This document shows, piece after piece, positions 18,355-28,200 of a stretch of DNA of 38,763 nt. The DNA comes from an uncultured Desulfobacteraceae bacterium (lineage in GTDB: Bacteria; Desulfobacterota; Desulfobacteria; Desulfobacterales; Desulfobacteraceae): assembly GCA_913041495.1 (NCBI GenBank), contig CAJWHT010000033.1, positions 1-38,763 of the forward strand. The letters run 5' to 3'. The position numbers and the translations under genes are program-made. How positions within the stretch are numbered: position 1 is the stretch's first letter; every line of letters starts with the position of its first letter. The notes under the pieces were generated by a model, which was not told the origin of the DNA, searched no databases, and saw only the letters and a program-made list of their open reading frames with translations.

Positions 18355-20703
18355 TTACACCCCGTCTTCATCATAGCTTTTCACCAGGATTTCCCTGGGT
18401 TTTGACCCGATCTGGGGGCCGACAATCCCTTCATGCTCCATCATCTCGATCAGGCGGGCTGCCCGGTTGTAACCGATGCGCAGCCGCCGCTGGACATAGG
18501 ATATGGAGGCCTGCCGGTCCTTGGTGACCAGGGCCACAGCCTCGTCGTACTTGGCATCGTATTCAGACTCGTCAAAGGTCTTTTCCTCTCCGCTGTCCTC
18601 ACCCATGGTGACCTCTTCGTTGTAGTCCGGCTGGCGCTGCTCCTTGAGAAAGCCCGTAATTCTGGATATTTCTTTTTCGGAAATATAGGCCCCCTGGATG
18701 CGCATCAGCTTGCCTGTGCCCGGCGGGCAGAACAGCATGTCCCCGTTGCCCAGAAGACTTTCCGCCCCGCCCTGGTCAATGATGATCCTGCCGTCGATTT
18801 TGGAGGAGACCTGAAAGGAGATCCGGGTGGGAAAATTGGCCTTAATGGTTCCGGTGAGAACATCCGCAGAGGGCCTTTGGGTGGCGATGATCAGATGAAT
18901 CCCAGCAGCCCTGGCCATCTGGGCCAGGCGGGTCAGGGCATACTCCACATCCTTTGACGCCACCATCATCAAATCCCCGAGTTCGTCAACGATCACAACG
19001 ATATACGGCAGGGTTTCCAGGGGGAAAGGCGAAGTATCTTCAGCTGCTTCACCGTCCAAATCTTCCGGTTGTTCGGCCAGGCGCTCTCGAACCATCCTGT
19101 TAAACTGCCCGATGTTCCTCAGTCCGCTCATCTCAAGCAATTCATACCGGCGTTCCATCTCTTTTACCGCCCAGAACAGGGCATTGGTGGCCTTTTTCAT
19201 ATCAGTGACCACAGGGGTAATAAGGTGGGGAATATCGTTGTACACCGAAAGCTCAATCCGCTTCGGGTCCACCATGATCAGCTTGACCTCATCGGGCGTG
19301 GCCTTGTACAGCAGGCTGATGATCATGGAATTTAAGCCCACACTCTTGCCCGTACCGGTGGCGCCGGCAATGAGCAGATGGGGCATCTTGTCCATTTTGG
19401 TGGCCACGGGCTGCCCCAGTAAATCTTTGCCCAGTCCGAGAGTCAGCAGGGAATCGGACTTCACAAACTCTTTGGAGGCGATCATCTCCCTTAAATTCAC
19501 CAGTTCCCGTTCTTCGTTGGGAATCTCTATGCCCACCACATCCCGGCCCGGAATGGGTGCAACGATTCGGATGGATATGGCTGACAGGGCCAGGGCCAGG
19601 TCGTCTGAAAGCCCGACGATCTTGGACAGCTTGATGCCCGCTGCCGGCCGGTATTCAAAGGTGGTGATCACAGGTCCGGGAAGGATTTCCACCACATCCC
19701 CGCGGACGTTGAAATCCTTGAGTTTGGCTTCCAGAATACTCGCCTTTTCCTGAAGAAGCTCCGTATCCACCTGGCGGCGGATCTTTGTTTTTTCATCCAG
19801 AAAGGAAAGCTTGGGCAGCACAAAATCCGGTTGTTCCCTAATATCCTGAAGCACCGGATCGGAAATGTACTCCCGGTCATCGGTTTTCACCTCGACTATG
19901 GTGGGGGCGACAAGGTCGTCCAGGGCAATGCTGTCCTCGTCCTCAGGCGCCGTTCCGGCAGATCTCGCAGGTGTCTTTACCACGGCCGGAACCGGGGCCG
20001 GCACTTTTTCTTCAGTTCCCTCCTCGAATGCAGGCTCATCCGGCAGTGCCTGCATTTCTTCCATCTTTCGGGCCCGGTCAAGCTTTGCCGCAACGCGCTC
20101 CTCCCGGAACCGGCTGATTTTGTCACTGAGATAATCCGCTGCTTCCGCCATGTCCGCTTTCACAGTATTTGCCAGCGCCACAGACCGCGCCCGTATGAAT
20201 ACCGCCAGATCTTTCAAGGAAATCCCGGTGGAGAGCACAAACCCGATGATGACAAAAAAGGAAAGGATAATCACACAGCCCGTGACATTGGCGTATCTGA
20301 GCAATATGGCGGTCAAGGCCTCGCCGATGACACCGCCGGCGGCGATGGTCGTGTCAGAAAATCCGTAGGCATCCTTGAACAGGTAAAGGATACTGCCGGT
20401 GGAGATCATGATGATCAGGCCGCCTGCCAGGGTCATCCATATCACATTTTTTGATTTTTCCTTAAGATACCAAAGGCTGAGCAGGGACAGGATCATGGGA
20501 ATCCACATCGCCCCGATGCCGAACAGATAGACGAACAGCCCAGCAAAATGAGCGCCCACCAGGCCGAACTGGTTGTGCACCTGAGCAGGTACCCGGGCAA
20601 AGCCGTTCCCCACACAGGGATCTGCTGCATGATATGAAAACAGGCTGACGGCGGAGAGGATAATCAGAAAGAAAAGCAGAATGCCGTAAAGTTCTTTTTT
20701 CAT
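18355..20703 (-). CDS. ftsK: DNA translocase FtsK
   Basis: A 782-residue FtsK/SpoIIIE translocase that pumps DNA at the division septum. Four membrane helices lie within about residues 1-170, followed by an acidic, Ala/Pro-rich linker to about 270. The motor has Walker A GATGTGKS near 447 and Walker B VVIVDELGDLMM near 572, followed by IIATQRPSADVLTG and ISFQVSSKIDGR. A C-terminal winged-helix gamma domain (about 715-775: SYVQRRLRIGYNRAARLIE) should read the polar KOPS sites. The linker is short compared with E. coli FtsK, as in most bacteria. It starts 10 bp after rnj, so the two are co-transcribed. Confidence 0.97.
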   Translation of the reverse strand: MKKELYGILLFFLIILSAVSLFSYHAADPCVGNGFARVPAQVHNQFGLVGAHFAGLFVYLFGIGAMWIPMILSLLSLWYLKEKSKNVIWMTLAGGLIIMISTGSILYLFKDAYGFSDTTIAAGGVIGEALTAILLRYANVTGCVIILSFFVIIGFVLSTGISLKDLAVFIRARSVALANTVKADMAEAADYLSDKISRFREERVAAKLDRARKMEEMQALPDEPAFEEGTEEKVPAPVPAVVKTPARSAGTAPEDEDSIALDDLVAPTIVEVKTDDREYISDPVLQDIREQPDFVLPKLSFLDEKTKIRRQVDTELLQEKASILEAKLKDFNVRGDVVEILPGPVITTFEYRPAAGIKLSKIVGLSDDLALALSAISIRIVAPIPGRDVVGIEIPNEERELVNLREMIASKEFVKSDSLLTLGLGKDLLGQPVATKMDKMPHLLIAGATGTGKSVGLNSMIISLLYKATPDEVKLIMVDPKRIELSVYNDIPHLITPVVTDMKKATNALFWAVKEMERRYELLEMSGLRNIGQFNRMVRERLAEQPEDLDGEAAEDTSPFPLETLPYIVVIVDELGDLMMVASKDVEYALTRLAQMARAAGIHLIIATQRPSADVLTGTIKANFPTRISFQVSSKIDGRIIIDQGGAESLLGNGDMLFCPPGTGKLMRIQGAYISEKEISRITGFLKEQRQPDYNEEVTMGEDSGEEKTFDESEYDAKYDEAVALVTKDRQASISYVQRRLRIGYNRAARLIEMMEHEGIVGPQIGSKPREILVKSYDEDGV

Positions 20704-20713
20704 ACGGATTTTT

Positions 20714-22366
20714 TCATACTTCGATTATAATCGGTACGATCAGCGGCCTCCGGTTGATGGCAAAGGCGAAATATTGCTTCAGGGCCCGCTGGAGCTTTCT
20801 GCGGATCAGCTCCACCCGGGATTCCAGTCCTGCTTCGATCTCTTCCACGATCTCAAGGATGACACACTGGGCATCATCCACCAGGTAACCTGTGGCCGAG
20901 TCGAACACAAAGCCTTTGGAGACAAGTTCAGGGCCGTAGAGCACCACCCCGGTTTCCTCGTCAATGATCATGGTGACCACCACAAGGCCGCCTTCGGACA
21001 ACTCCCGCCGCTCCTTGAGCACCGAGCGTCCCACGTCACCGATCCCTTTGCCGTCCACGAGAATACGTCCGGTGTGGACTTTTCCGTCGATACGGCCGCC
21101 TGCCTCCTTATCAAAGGCGATCACCTGGCCGTCTTCGGCCACGATCACCTTGTCCCGGTCCAGCCCCAGCTTTTCCGCAAGCCTTGCATGGACCACCAAG
21201 TGGCGGTACTCCCCGTGAATGGGAATGAAATACTCCGGCCGGGTGAGGTTGATCATCAATTTGAGCTCTTCTTGGTGGGCATGGCCGGAGGCGTGGATCT
21301 GTGCCACCTTGGAGTAAACCACCTCGGCCCCCCTGCGGTAGAGCTTGTTGATGATGTTGGCAATGGCCTTCTCGTTGCCCGGGATGTATTTGGAAGAGAG
21401 GATAACGGTATCCCCTTTCCGGATATTGATGTGCTTGTGGACCCCGGACGCCATCCGTGCCAGGGCGGACATGGGCTCACCCTGGCTGCCCGTGGTGATG
21501 ATGACCACGTTTTCGTCCGCAATTTTATGGATCTGCTTGATATCCGACACCATACCGGGCGGACAGTTGATATATCCCAGCCGGAAGGCGGCATCGGTGA
21601 TCTGCTCCATGCTCCGGCCGTTGAAAATGACACGCCGGTCGTTTTTTCTGGCGATATCGATCACCTGCTGAATCCTGAAAACATTGGAGGCAAACAGCGC
21701 CACGATCACCCGCCCCGGTGCGGCGGCAATCAGCTTGCCCAGGTTCTTGGCCACCTCCTGTTCGGACATGGTGTAGCCTTCCACCTCCACGTTGGTGGAG
21801 TCGGACATCAGGGCCAGCACCCCTTCTTCTCCGAACCTGGCAAAACTTGAGATATCGGTATTCTTCATTTTATCGGCGGAATGGCTGATCCGAAAGTCCC
21901 CGGTGTGCACCACTACCCCCTCCGGGGTATTGATGGCAAGCCCCACCCCGTCCACCGTGGAGTGGCTGACCCGGATAAATTCAATCTCAAAAGGATCTAT
22001 GGTAAGTCTTTCACCGGGGTTGACCAGGTTGAGGTCCACGTGGGTGTTCAGATCGAACTCCACCAGTTTGTTTCTGACAATTTCCAGGGTAAAGGGGGTG
22101 CCGTAGACCGGCAGGCGAATTTCTTTCAACAAATAGGGAAGTGCCCCGATATGGTCTTCATGGGCGTGGGTGATAATGATTCCTTCGATCTTATCCCGGT
22201 TTTCCCGCAGATAATCCATGGCCGGGATAACAATATCCACCCCCAGCATATAATCTTCGGGGAACATCAGCCCGGCGTCGATGATGAACATGACGTCGCC
22301 GTACTCCACCACCATCATGTTCAGGCCGATTTCACCCAGGCCTCCCAGGGGTATAATTTTCAGCAT
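20714..22366 (-). CDS. rnj: Ribonuclease J
   Basis: A 550-residue metallo-beta-lactamase/beta-CASP RNase (endo- and 5'-exonuclease). The catalytic motif HAHEDHIG lies near residues 66-73, with further metal ligands in VSHSTVDG and TGDFRIS. Beta-CASP motifs include SDSTN and TTGSQGEP, and SGHAHQEELKLM carries the late His. A C-terminal domain follows from about 450. Proteobacteria with RNase E often lack it, while many Desulfobacterota have it. Start ATG 22366 has only a weak GGAT-like site. It is the first of the rnj-ftsK pair, about 20 bp after the unknown 116-residue gene. Confidence 0.96.
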   Translation of the reverse strand: MLKIIPLGGLGEIGLNMMVVEYGDVMFIIDAGLMFPEDYMLGVDIVIPAMDYLRENRDKIEGIIITHAHEDHIGALPYLLKEIRLPVYGTPFTLEIVRNKLVEFDLNTHVDLNLVNPGERLTIDPFEIEFIRVSHSTVDGVGLAINTPEGVVVHTGDFRISHSADKMKNTDISSFARFGEEGVLALMSDSTNVEVEGYTMSEQEVAKNLGKLIAAAPGRVIVALFASNVFRIQQVIDIARKNDRRVIFNGRSMEQITDAAFRLGYINCPPGMVSDIKQIHKIADENVVIITTGSQGEPMSALARMASGVHKHINIRKGDTVILSSKYIPGNEKAIANIINKLYRRGAEVVYSKVAQIHASGHAHQEELKLMINLTRPEYFIPIHGEYRHLVVHARLAEKLGLDRDKVIVAEDGQVIAFDKEAGGRIDGKVHTGRILVDGKGIGDVGRSVLKERRELSEGGLVVVTMIIDEETGVVLYGPELVSKGFVFDSATGYLVDDAQCVILEIVEEIEAGLESRVELIRRKLQRALKQYFAFAINRRPLIVPIIIEV

Positions 22367-22387
22367 CAGTATTATCCAGACCCGATA

Positions 22388-22738
22388 TCAAATGTGGATG
22401 GACAATTTTTCCAGCACCGCATCGGCCCAGTCAACAAGCCAGTTCCGCTGCGCCTCTGTGGCATAGGCCATACAGTCACATTTGATATTGGTTTTTATTC
22501 GTACCAGCAGTTCACAAGACAGGTAGGATTCTTCCAGCATCAGGGCAAACACGTGTGGATGGCAGTCTGTATGACCGGCCTGGACATCGGTCAACACCGA
22601 CCGGTCCAGTTCAAGCCAGTAGATGCCGCCGATGGTGGCGGACTCCAAATGCTTGTCCAGGTATTCCTTTAAAGCCGTATAATCCTTGAGCGTCAATCCG
22701 TCGATTACATATTGTTTCATAGGGAATCTAATTAGCAT
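22388..22738 (-). CDS. Conserved-looking protein of unknown function
   Basis: A 116-residue (or 110 from ATG 22720) soluble protein that I do not recognise. It is rich in Leu, Tyr and Asp, has a CDC pair near residue 87, HTDCHPH in the middle, and no signal peptide or membrane helix. Codon use is like its neighbours and the frame is intact. It lies 21 bp upstream of rnj on the same strand, which suggests co-transcription with RNase J and FtsK. The middle could bind a metal (H-x-x-C-H-x-H), but this is only a residue pattern. Confidence 0.65.
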   Translation of the reverse strand: MLIRFPMKQYVIDGLTLKDYTALKEYLDKHLESATIGGIYWLELDRSVLTDVQAGHTDCHPHVFALMLEESYLSCELLVRIKTNIKCDCMAYATEAQRNWLVDWADAVLEKLSIHI

Positions 22739-22773
22739 AGATGCCCGCTAATGTGCAATCGTTTATCTATAAG

Positions 22774-23649
22774 TTACCCCGGCCGCCGGGCCAGGGCCAG
22801 AAAGTTGCCCGCAAGGACCAGGGAAAGGCCTGCCACCGCAGGAACGGTCCAGACGTATCCTTCGGCAAAGGAGGAGATCACAAGGGCCACCACCGGCACC
22901 ACCATAATGGCGTATGCCGCCTTGTCCGCCCCCATGGATCCCACCAGGGTAAGATAGGTGCTGAACGCCACAATGGAACCGAAGACGGCCAGAAATACCA
23001 GGGAGCCGGTATAGGCCGGGGACAGGGAGAAACTGAAGGGTTTACCCAGACACAGGGCAACGATGACAAGCACCAGCGTACCGTAGGTCATGCCAAAGGC
23101 ATTGGCCTGGACCACGGGAATCTTGTGCCGGGTGTTCCGGGCGGAGGCAATGTTGCCCAGGGAGGCCAGAAACACGGACAGCATACCGATGGCGACACCG
23201 GTAAGGCCGTTGTCACTTGCGTCAAAGGCACGGATCTCGGGCAAAAATATCAGGGTGATGCCGATAATGCCGGCAAGCGCACCGATTATCGTTTTACGAG
23301 CCACCGGTGCCCCCATGAAAAAAGCGCTGTTGGCCATATTAAAAAAGACCAAAGAGGAGAACAGCACGGCCACAAGACCCGAGGTCAGGTATTGCTCGGC
23401 CAGGTATACCAGCCAGTAATTCACGGAAAAGAGAAAGATCCCCATCAGGGCCATAAAACAATGGTCCTTCAGAGAAAATTTTAAGGAAAGCCCCCGGACA
23501 CGGCAGAATGCCAGGAGCAGAACGGATGCCAGACCAAACCTGTAAATGACCGAAACCATGGGGTCCACAGGCCCCAGCTGAAATTTGATGGCAATCCAGG
23601 TGGATCCCCAGATCACAATGGTAACCAGATACAGTATCATTTGCTTCAT
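22774..23649 (-). CDS. EamA/DMT-family transporter
   Basis: A 291-residue integral membrane protein with about ten hydrophobic helices arranged as two EamA repeats (helices from residue 5 to 130 and from 145 to 275). It begins with ILYLVTIVIWGSTWIAIKFQ, a typical family start. These transporters usually export amino acids or metabolites. The start ATG 23649 follows GGAG. It is divergent from a MocR-type regulator gene across a 125-bp gap that contains a palindrome; that arrangement often means the regulator controls the transporter. The substrate is unknown. Confidence 0.85.
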   Translation of the reverse strand: MKQMILYLVTIVIWGSTWIAIKFQLGPVDPMVSVIYRFGLASVLLLAFCRVRGLSLKFSLKDHCFMALMGIFLFSVNYWLVYLAEQYLTSGLVAVLFSSLVFFNMANSAFFMGAPVARKTIIGALAGIIGITLIFLPEIRAFDASDNGLTGVAIGMLSVFLASLGNIASARNTRHKIPVVQANAFGMTYGTLVLVIVALCLGKPFSFSLSPAYTGSLVFLAVFGSIVAFSTYLTLVGSMGADKAAYAIMVVPVVALVISSFAEGYVWTVPAVAGLSLVLAGNFLALARRPG

Positions 23650-23739
23650 GGGCCGTCTCCAAGCGTGAGATCCAAATCAGGTAAATCTTATTGATAAAAA
23701 TCACACTATACGATACTAAGAAATAAAAACAGATACAGT

Positions 23740-23754
23740 TTTGAATTATTCAAA
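23740..23754. promoter_or_regulatory. Palindromic operator candidate between eamA-like and mocR-like genes
   Basis: TTTGAAT and ATTCAAA form a perfect 7-1-7 palindrome in the divergent gap, 21 bp before the regulator start codon. It is a plausible binding site for the adjacent MocR-type protein or another dimeric regulator. Confidence 0.4.
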
Positions 23755-23774
23755 CCATAACAGATGAGGGCATC

Positions 23775-25229
23775 ATGGCTGTCCAAGGCAATTTCAGATA
23801 CGTGGCCCTGGCAGATGAGATTCAGGAAAACATCCTCAACGGCCAGTACCGGCCCGGGGATAAGCTGCCATCCCTGCGGCAGCTCCACAACCGTCTGGGA
23901 CTGAGTGTCTCCACCATCCACCAGGCCTATATCGAACTGGAAAAACGCGGACGGATTGAGGCAAAGGAAAAATCAGGCTTTTACGTGAGAGCCCTTCTAA
24001 AAAATCCCCTGCCCACCCCCAGAAAAGATTCGGGCACCGCCCGGCCCAGCCGGGTAAAGATCAACGCTCTGGCCGAAACCATACTCTCTGATCTTCTGGC
24101 CGATAACATGCTTCAGTTAGGGGCTGCCGTGGCCTCAAGAGAACTTATGCCCATCAAGCAGTTGTCCCGGATCATGAAATCCATATCATCTAAGGAGCTG
24201 GCCCAAAGCATCGCCACCTATGATCCGTGCATCGGAAACACGGAACTGAGAGCCGCCCTGGCCAAACAGATGCTGGGCTATGCCTGCCCGGTGCTGCCCG
24301 ATGACATCGTCACCACCAACGGCTGCCTGGAAGCGGTAAGCCTCAGCCTTCGGGCAGTGGCGGAGCCCGGCGACACCATCCTCGTGGAATCCCCGGTGTT
24401 CCACTGTTTTCTCCAGCTCATCGAAGATCTGAACATGTACGTCCTTGAACTGCCCGGATGCCCGGACAGCGGCATGGACCCGGATGCCTTTACGGCCATC
24501 GTCTCCGCCAACAACATAAAGGCCTGCCTGCTGAACACCAATTTCCAGAATCCGCTGGGCTCGGTGATGTCCAGGGAGAATAAAGAAAAGGTGCTGAGAA
24601 CAGCGTCTGCGGCCGGCATTCCCATCATCGAAGACGATATCTACGGGGATATTTATTTCGGCAGCACCCGCCCGTCCACTTTCAAGGCGATGGACACCGA
24701 CGGCAACGTGCTTTACTGTGCCTCCTTCTCCAAGACACTGGCTCCTGGATTGCGCACCGGCTGGACCGTTCCTGGACGATTCAGGGACAAGGTGGTCCGT
24801 CTGAAACTGAATACCCAGCTTTCCTGCCCCGGCATCAACCACAGGGTGACGGCCCGTTTTCTGGAAACAGGAGCTTATGCCCGCCATATCCGGCGGCTGC
24901 GCAACCAGGTCAAAACCCAGGCCTCTGCCATGGCCATGGCGGTGGCGGATCATTTTCCCAAGGATACCTGCCTGACCTTCCCCCGGGGCGGCATGATGCT
25001 CTGGCTGGAGTTGAACCCTGCCGTAGACACAATGGAGATCTTTCACAGGGCCAGGGCCCGGAACGTCTCTATCTTGCCGGGCCGTCTATGCTCATCTTCC
25101 GACCGCTACAGCCACTGCCTCCGCCTGAACTGCGGCCTTCAGTGGCGCCCTGCCGTTGAAAAGGGCGTTGCCCTTCTGGGCCGGATTGTCCGGGAAATAT
25201 ACAAGGAGAAAGGGTTACAGATTTCCTGA
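23775..25229 (+). CDS. MocR-type transcription factor (GntR HTH + aminotransferase-like)
   Basis: A 484-residue fusion typical of the MocR/PdxR/GabR group. A GntR winged helix occupies about residues 5-75 (RPGDKLPSLRQLHNRLGLSVSTI). A class I aminotransferase-like domain follows from about 110, with SFSKTLAPGLRTGW placing the PLP-binding Lys near 320, plus NFQNPLG and EDDIYGDI. PLP and amino-acid-like effectors regulate these proteins. It starts at ATG 23775 after GAGGG. Divergent orientation with the EamA gene makes a regulator-transporter pair likely; control of its own operon and of that transporter is inference. Confidence 0.92.
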   Translation: MAVQGNFRYVALADEIQENILNGQYRPGDKLPSLRQLHNRLGLSVSTIHQAYIELEKRGRIEAKEKSGFYVRALLKNPLPTPRKDSGTARPSRVKINALAETILSDLLADNMLQLGAAVASRELMPIKQLSRIMKSISSKELAQSIATYDPCIGNTELRAALAKQMLGYACPVLPDDIVTTNGCLEAVSLSLRAVAEPGDTILVESPVFHCFLQLIEDLNMYVLELPGCPDSGMDPDAFTAIVSANNIKACLLNTNFQNPLGSVMSRENKEKVLRTASAAGIPIIEDDIYGDIYFGSTRPSTFKAMDTDGNVLYCASFSKTLAPGLRTGWTVPGRFRDKVVRLKLNTQLSCPGINHRVTARFLETGAYARHIRRLRNQVKTQASAMAMAVADHFPKDTCLTFPRGGMMLWLELNPAVDTMEIFHRARARNVSILPGRLCSSSDRYSHCLRLNCGLQWRPAVEKGVALLGRIVREIYKEKGLQIS

Positions 25230-25289
25230 TCTTGAAAACCCGGTCAAACCAACACGGCCTAAGGCCGCACATATCCGGAGTACAAAAAC

Positions 25290-28200
25290 ATGAAATGCAC
25301 CAACTGCCAGTCTGATAACCGGGGAGGGATCAAATTCTGCGAGGAATGCGGTACCTGTATCGCCGTGGAATGCCCGGCCTGCAACACCAGGATTCCTTTG
25401 GGTAAAAAATTTTGCGGGGAATGCGGAAGCAGGCTGCAGGGGAGTGCAGAAGAGGCACCGGGTAAATCCATCGACTATAACCGGCCCGACTCCTACACCC
25501 CCAAATTTATGGCGGAAAAAATCCTCACCACCCGGAGCAGCATCGAAGGGGAAAGAAAACTGGTCACTGTCTTTTTCTGCGATGTCACCGGATTCACTTC
25601 CCTTTCCGAAGCGTTGGATCCCGAAGCGGTACACCAGATCATGGACGGCTGCTTTAAAATCCTTATGGAGGAAATCCACCGGTACGAAGGCACCATCAAC
25701 CAGTTTACAGGCGACGGGGTCATGGCCCTGTTCGGCGCCCCCCTGGCCCATGAGGATCATGCCCAGCGGGCCTGCAGCGCAGCCCTGGCCGTTCAGGCCG
25801 CATTGGTGGATTACAGCCGGCAGGTGGAAAATGAATTCGGTGTGGCCTTTAAAATGCGCATCGGCCTGAACTCCGGGCCTGTGGTGGTGGGTGCCATCGG
25901 TGATGACCTTCGCATGGATTATACGGCGGTGGGGGATACCACCAATCTGGCCGCCCGGATGGAAAGTCTGGCGGAGCCCGGCACGGTCCAACTTTCCGAA
26001 TCCACCTACCGCCAGGTGCGCACCTATTTTAACTGCAAGGATCTTGGCAATGTCCAGGTCAAAGGGAAAAAGGACCCGCAACCCGTATTCCGGCTCATGG
26101 AAAAAAGCAAAGTGACCAGCCGGCTTCAGGCATCTGAGGCAAAGGGCTTTGTGGATTATATCGGCCGCGAACAGGAAATGGCAGCCCTGGTCAAATCCTT
26201 CGGCAGGGTCCGGCAGGGCCGCGGACAGGTTGTGGGGGTTGTCGGTGAAGCAGGTATCGGCAAGTCCAGATTTGTATTCGAGACCCAGAAAGGGTTTGAC
26301 CCTGATATCCGTATTTTGGAAACTCGCTGTCTCCAGTATAATGCCAACATTCCCTTTGTCCCGGTCCTGGATCTCATCACCGACTGGTTCAGCATGGGAA
26401 AAGGAGAGCCCGAAACCGTGCTTCAGGAAAAGCTGAAAAACGGCCTTAAGGACCTGGACCCGGAACTTTTGAAACTGACCCCGGCATTCCGGCAACTTTT
26501 GTCCATGCCCTGCGCTGATCCGCAGTGGGAGCGGCTTTCCCCCCAGGAGAAACAAGAAAAGATCTTTGACGGGATCAGCCAGTTTTTTTTAAGGCTCAAC
26601 CGAAATGCCCCCATCGTTATCATCGCGGACGACATCCATTGGATGGACAAAACCAGCGAGGCCTTTTTTCACCATCTCATCGGACGGATGCCGGATGCCT
26701 CCCTCCTTTTGATCCTTCTCTACCGCCAGGAATATGAACACGCCTGGGGCGGAAACCCCATTTACAACCAGATTGCCATTCCCCCGCTGACCCGGGAAGA
26801 GAGCCGCAGGTATATCCGCGCCGCCCTGAATTCCCGTGATGTCTGCACAGATATCGAAGAGCTGATTTTTTCCCGGGCATCCGGGAATCCGCTTTTTATG
26901 GAAGAGTTGTGCACCACCCTTATTGACGACAAAACCATTACCCTGGAGGAAGGCGGCTGGCAGTTGCACGGGGACGCCGATATCACCCATGTGCCCGATA
27001 CACTGCAGGGCATCATTGCCGGACGGATGGACCGATTAGGGGAAAACACCAAAACCACCATGCAGATGGCCTCGGTCATCGGAAGGACCTTCGGATTCCG
27101 GCTGCTCAGAGCACTTACCGGCATGGGGGATGCCGTGAAGACCTATCTTGGCAAGCTGCAGAGCCTGGAGTTCATCAGTGAAAAGACGCTCTTCCCGGAG
27201 CTGGAGTATATCTTTAAGAATATCATTACCCAGGAGGTGGCATACAGCAGCCTGCTGCACAACCGTCGGCGGGAAATCCACGGCAAAATAGGGCAGGCGA
27301 TTGAACAAATGTATGCGCACCAACTGGATGCCTTTTATGAAATCCTGGCCTTTCACTATTCTAAAAGCGGTATAACGGACAAGGCCGTTCATTACCTCAA
27401 GGCCTCCGGCGATAAGGCCATGGGAAATTATGCTGTCTTTGAGGCATTTGGGTTCTTTGGCCAGGCCTTGGATCTTTTGGATACACAGGAAGAGAAGGCT
27501 GATCCGGAACGGCTCAAGCTCCTGCACGCCCTCATTGCCCCCATGATCATTCTCAATTTCCCCCCCGGCAGCCTCAAACTGCTAGAGCAAGGCGCCGCCC
27601 TGTCCAGGAAATTACAGGATGAGGTCAGCCTGATCCGCTTCTACTCCAATACGGGGTATCTGAATTCGGCCCGGGGCCGTCATGACCAGGGCATTCAGTT
27701 CTCGGAAAAGGCCTTTGACCGGGCGGTGCAGATCAACGATATCACCGCCATGGCCCAGACCTCGCCCGACCTTTGCCTGGCCAACATGTCCGCCGGCCGG
27801 TTCGACCGGGCCATCGATGTTGCCGAACTGATGATCCATGCCATTGACAAGGCGGACAGGAAAACGGACAACTTCGGGGGGCCGGCCATTGTCTATTCCA
27901 CCTTTTTCACCATTAGCGGCTATTGCAAAGCACTTCTCGGCGATTTTGAGGCAGGGCGCACCGATTGCCATACCGGTCTTGCCGAGGCCGAAAAAGCAGG
28001 CAGCCTTTTCACCACCTGTGTCTGCCGTTTCTACACCGGCCATCTCCATCTGGCCCGGGGTGACTGGGAGGAAGCCACAGCCGTTTTCGCGCAATGCCTC
28101 CAAGATATGGGGGATATCAAGTTCACCCAGCTCCAGGCCGGTGCCAAGGCCGGGCTGGGTCTGGCCATGGCTTTTACCGGCAACGCCGCCAAGGGCAAAT

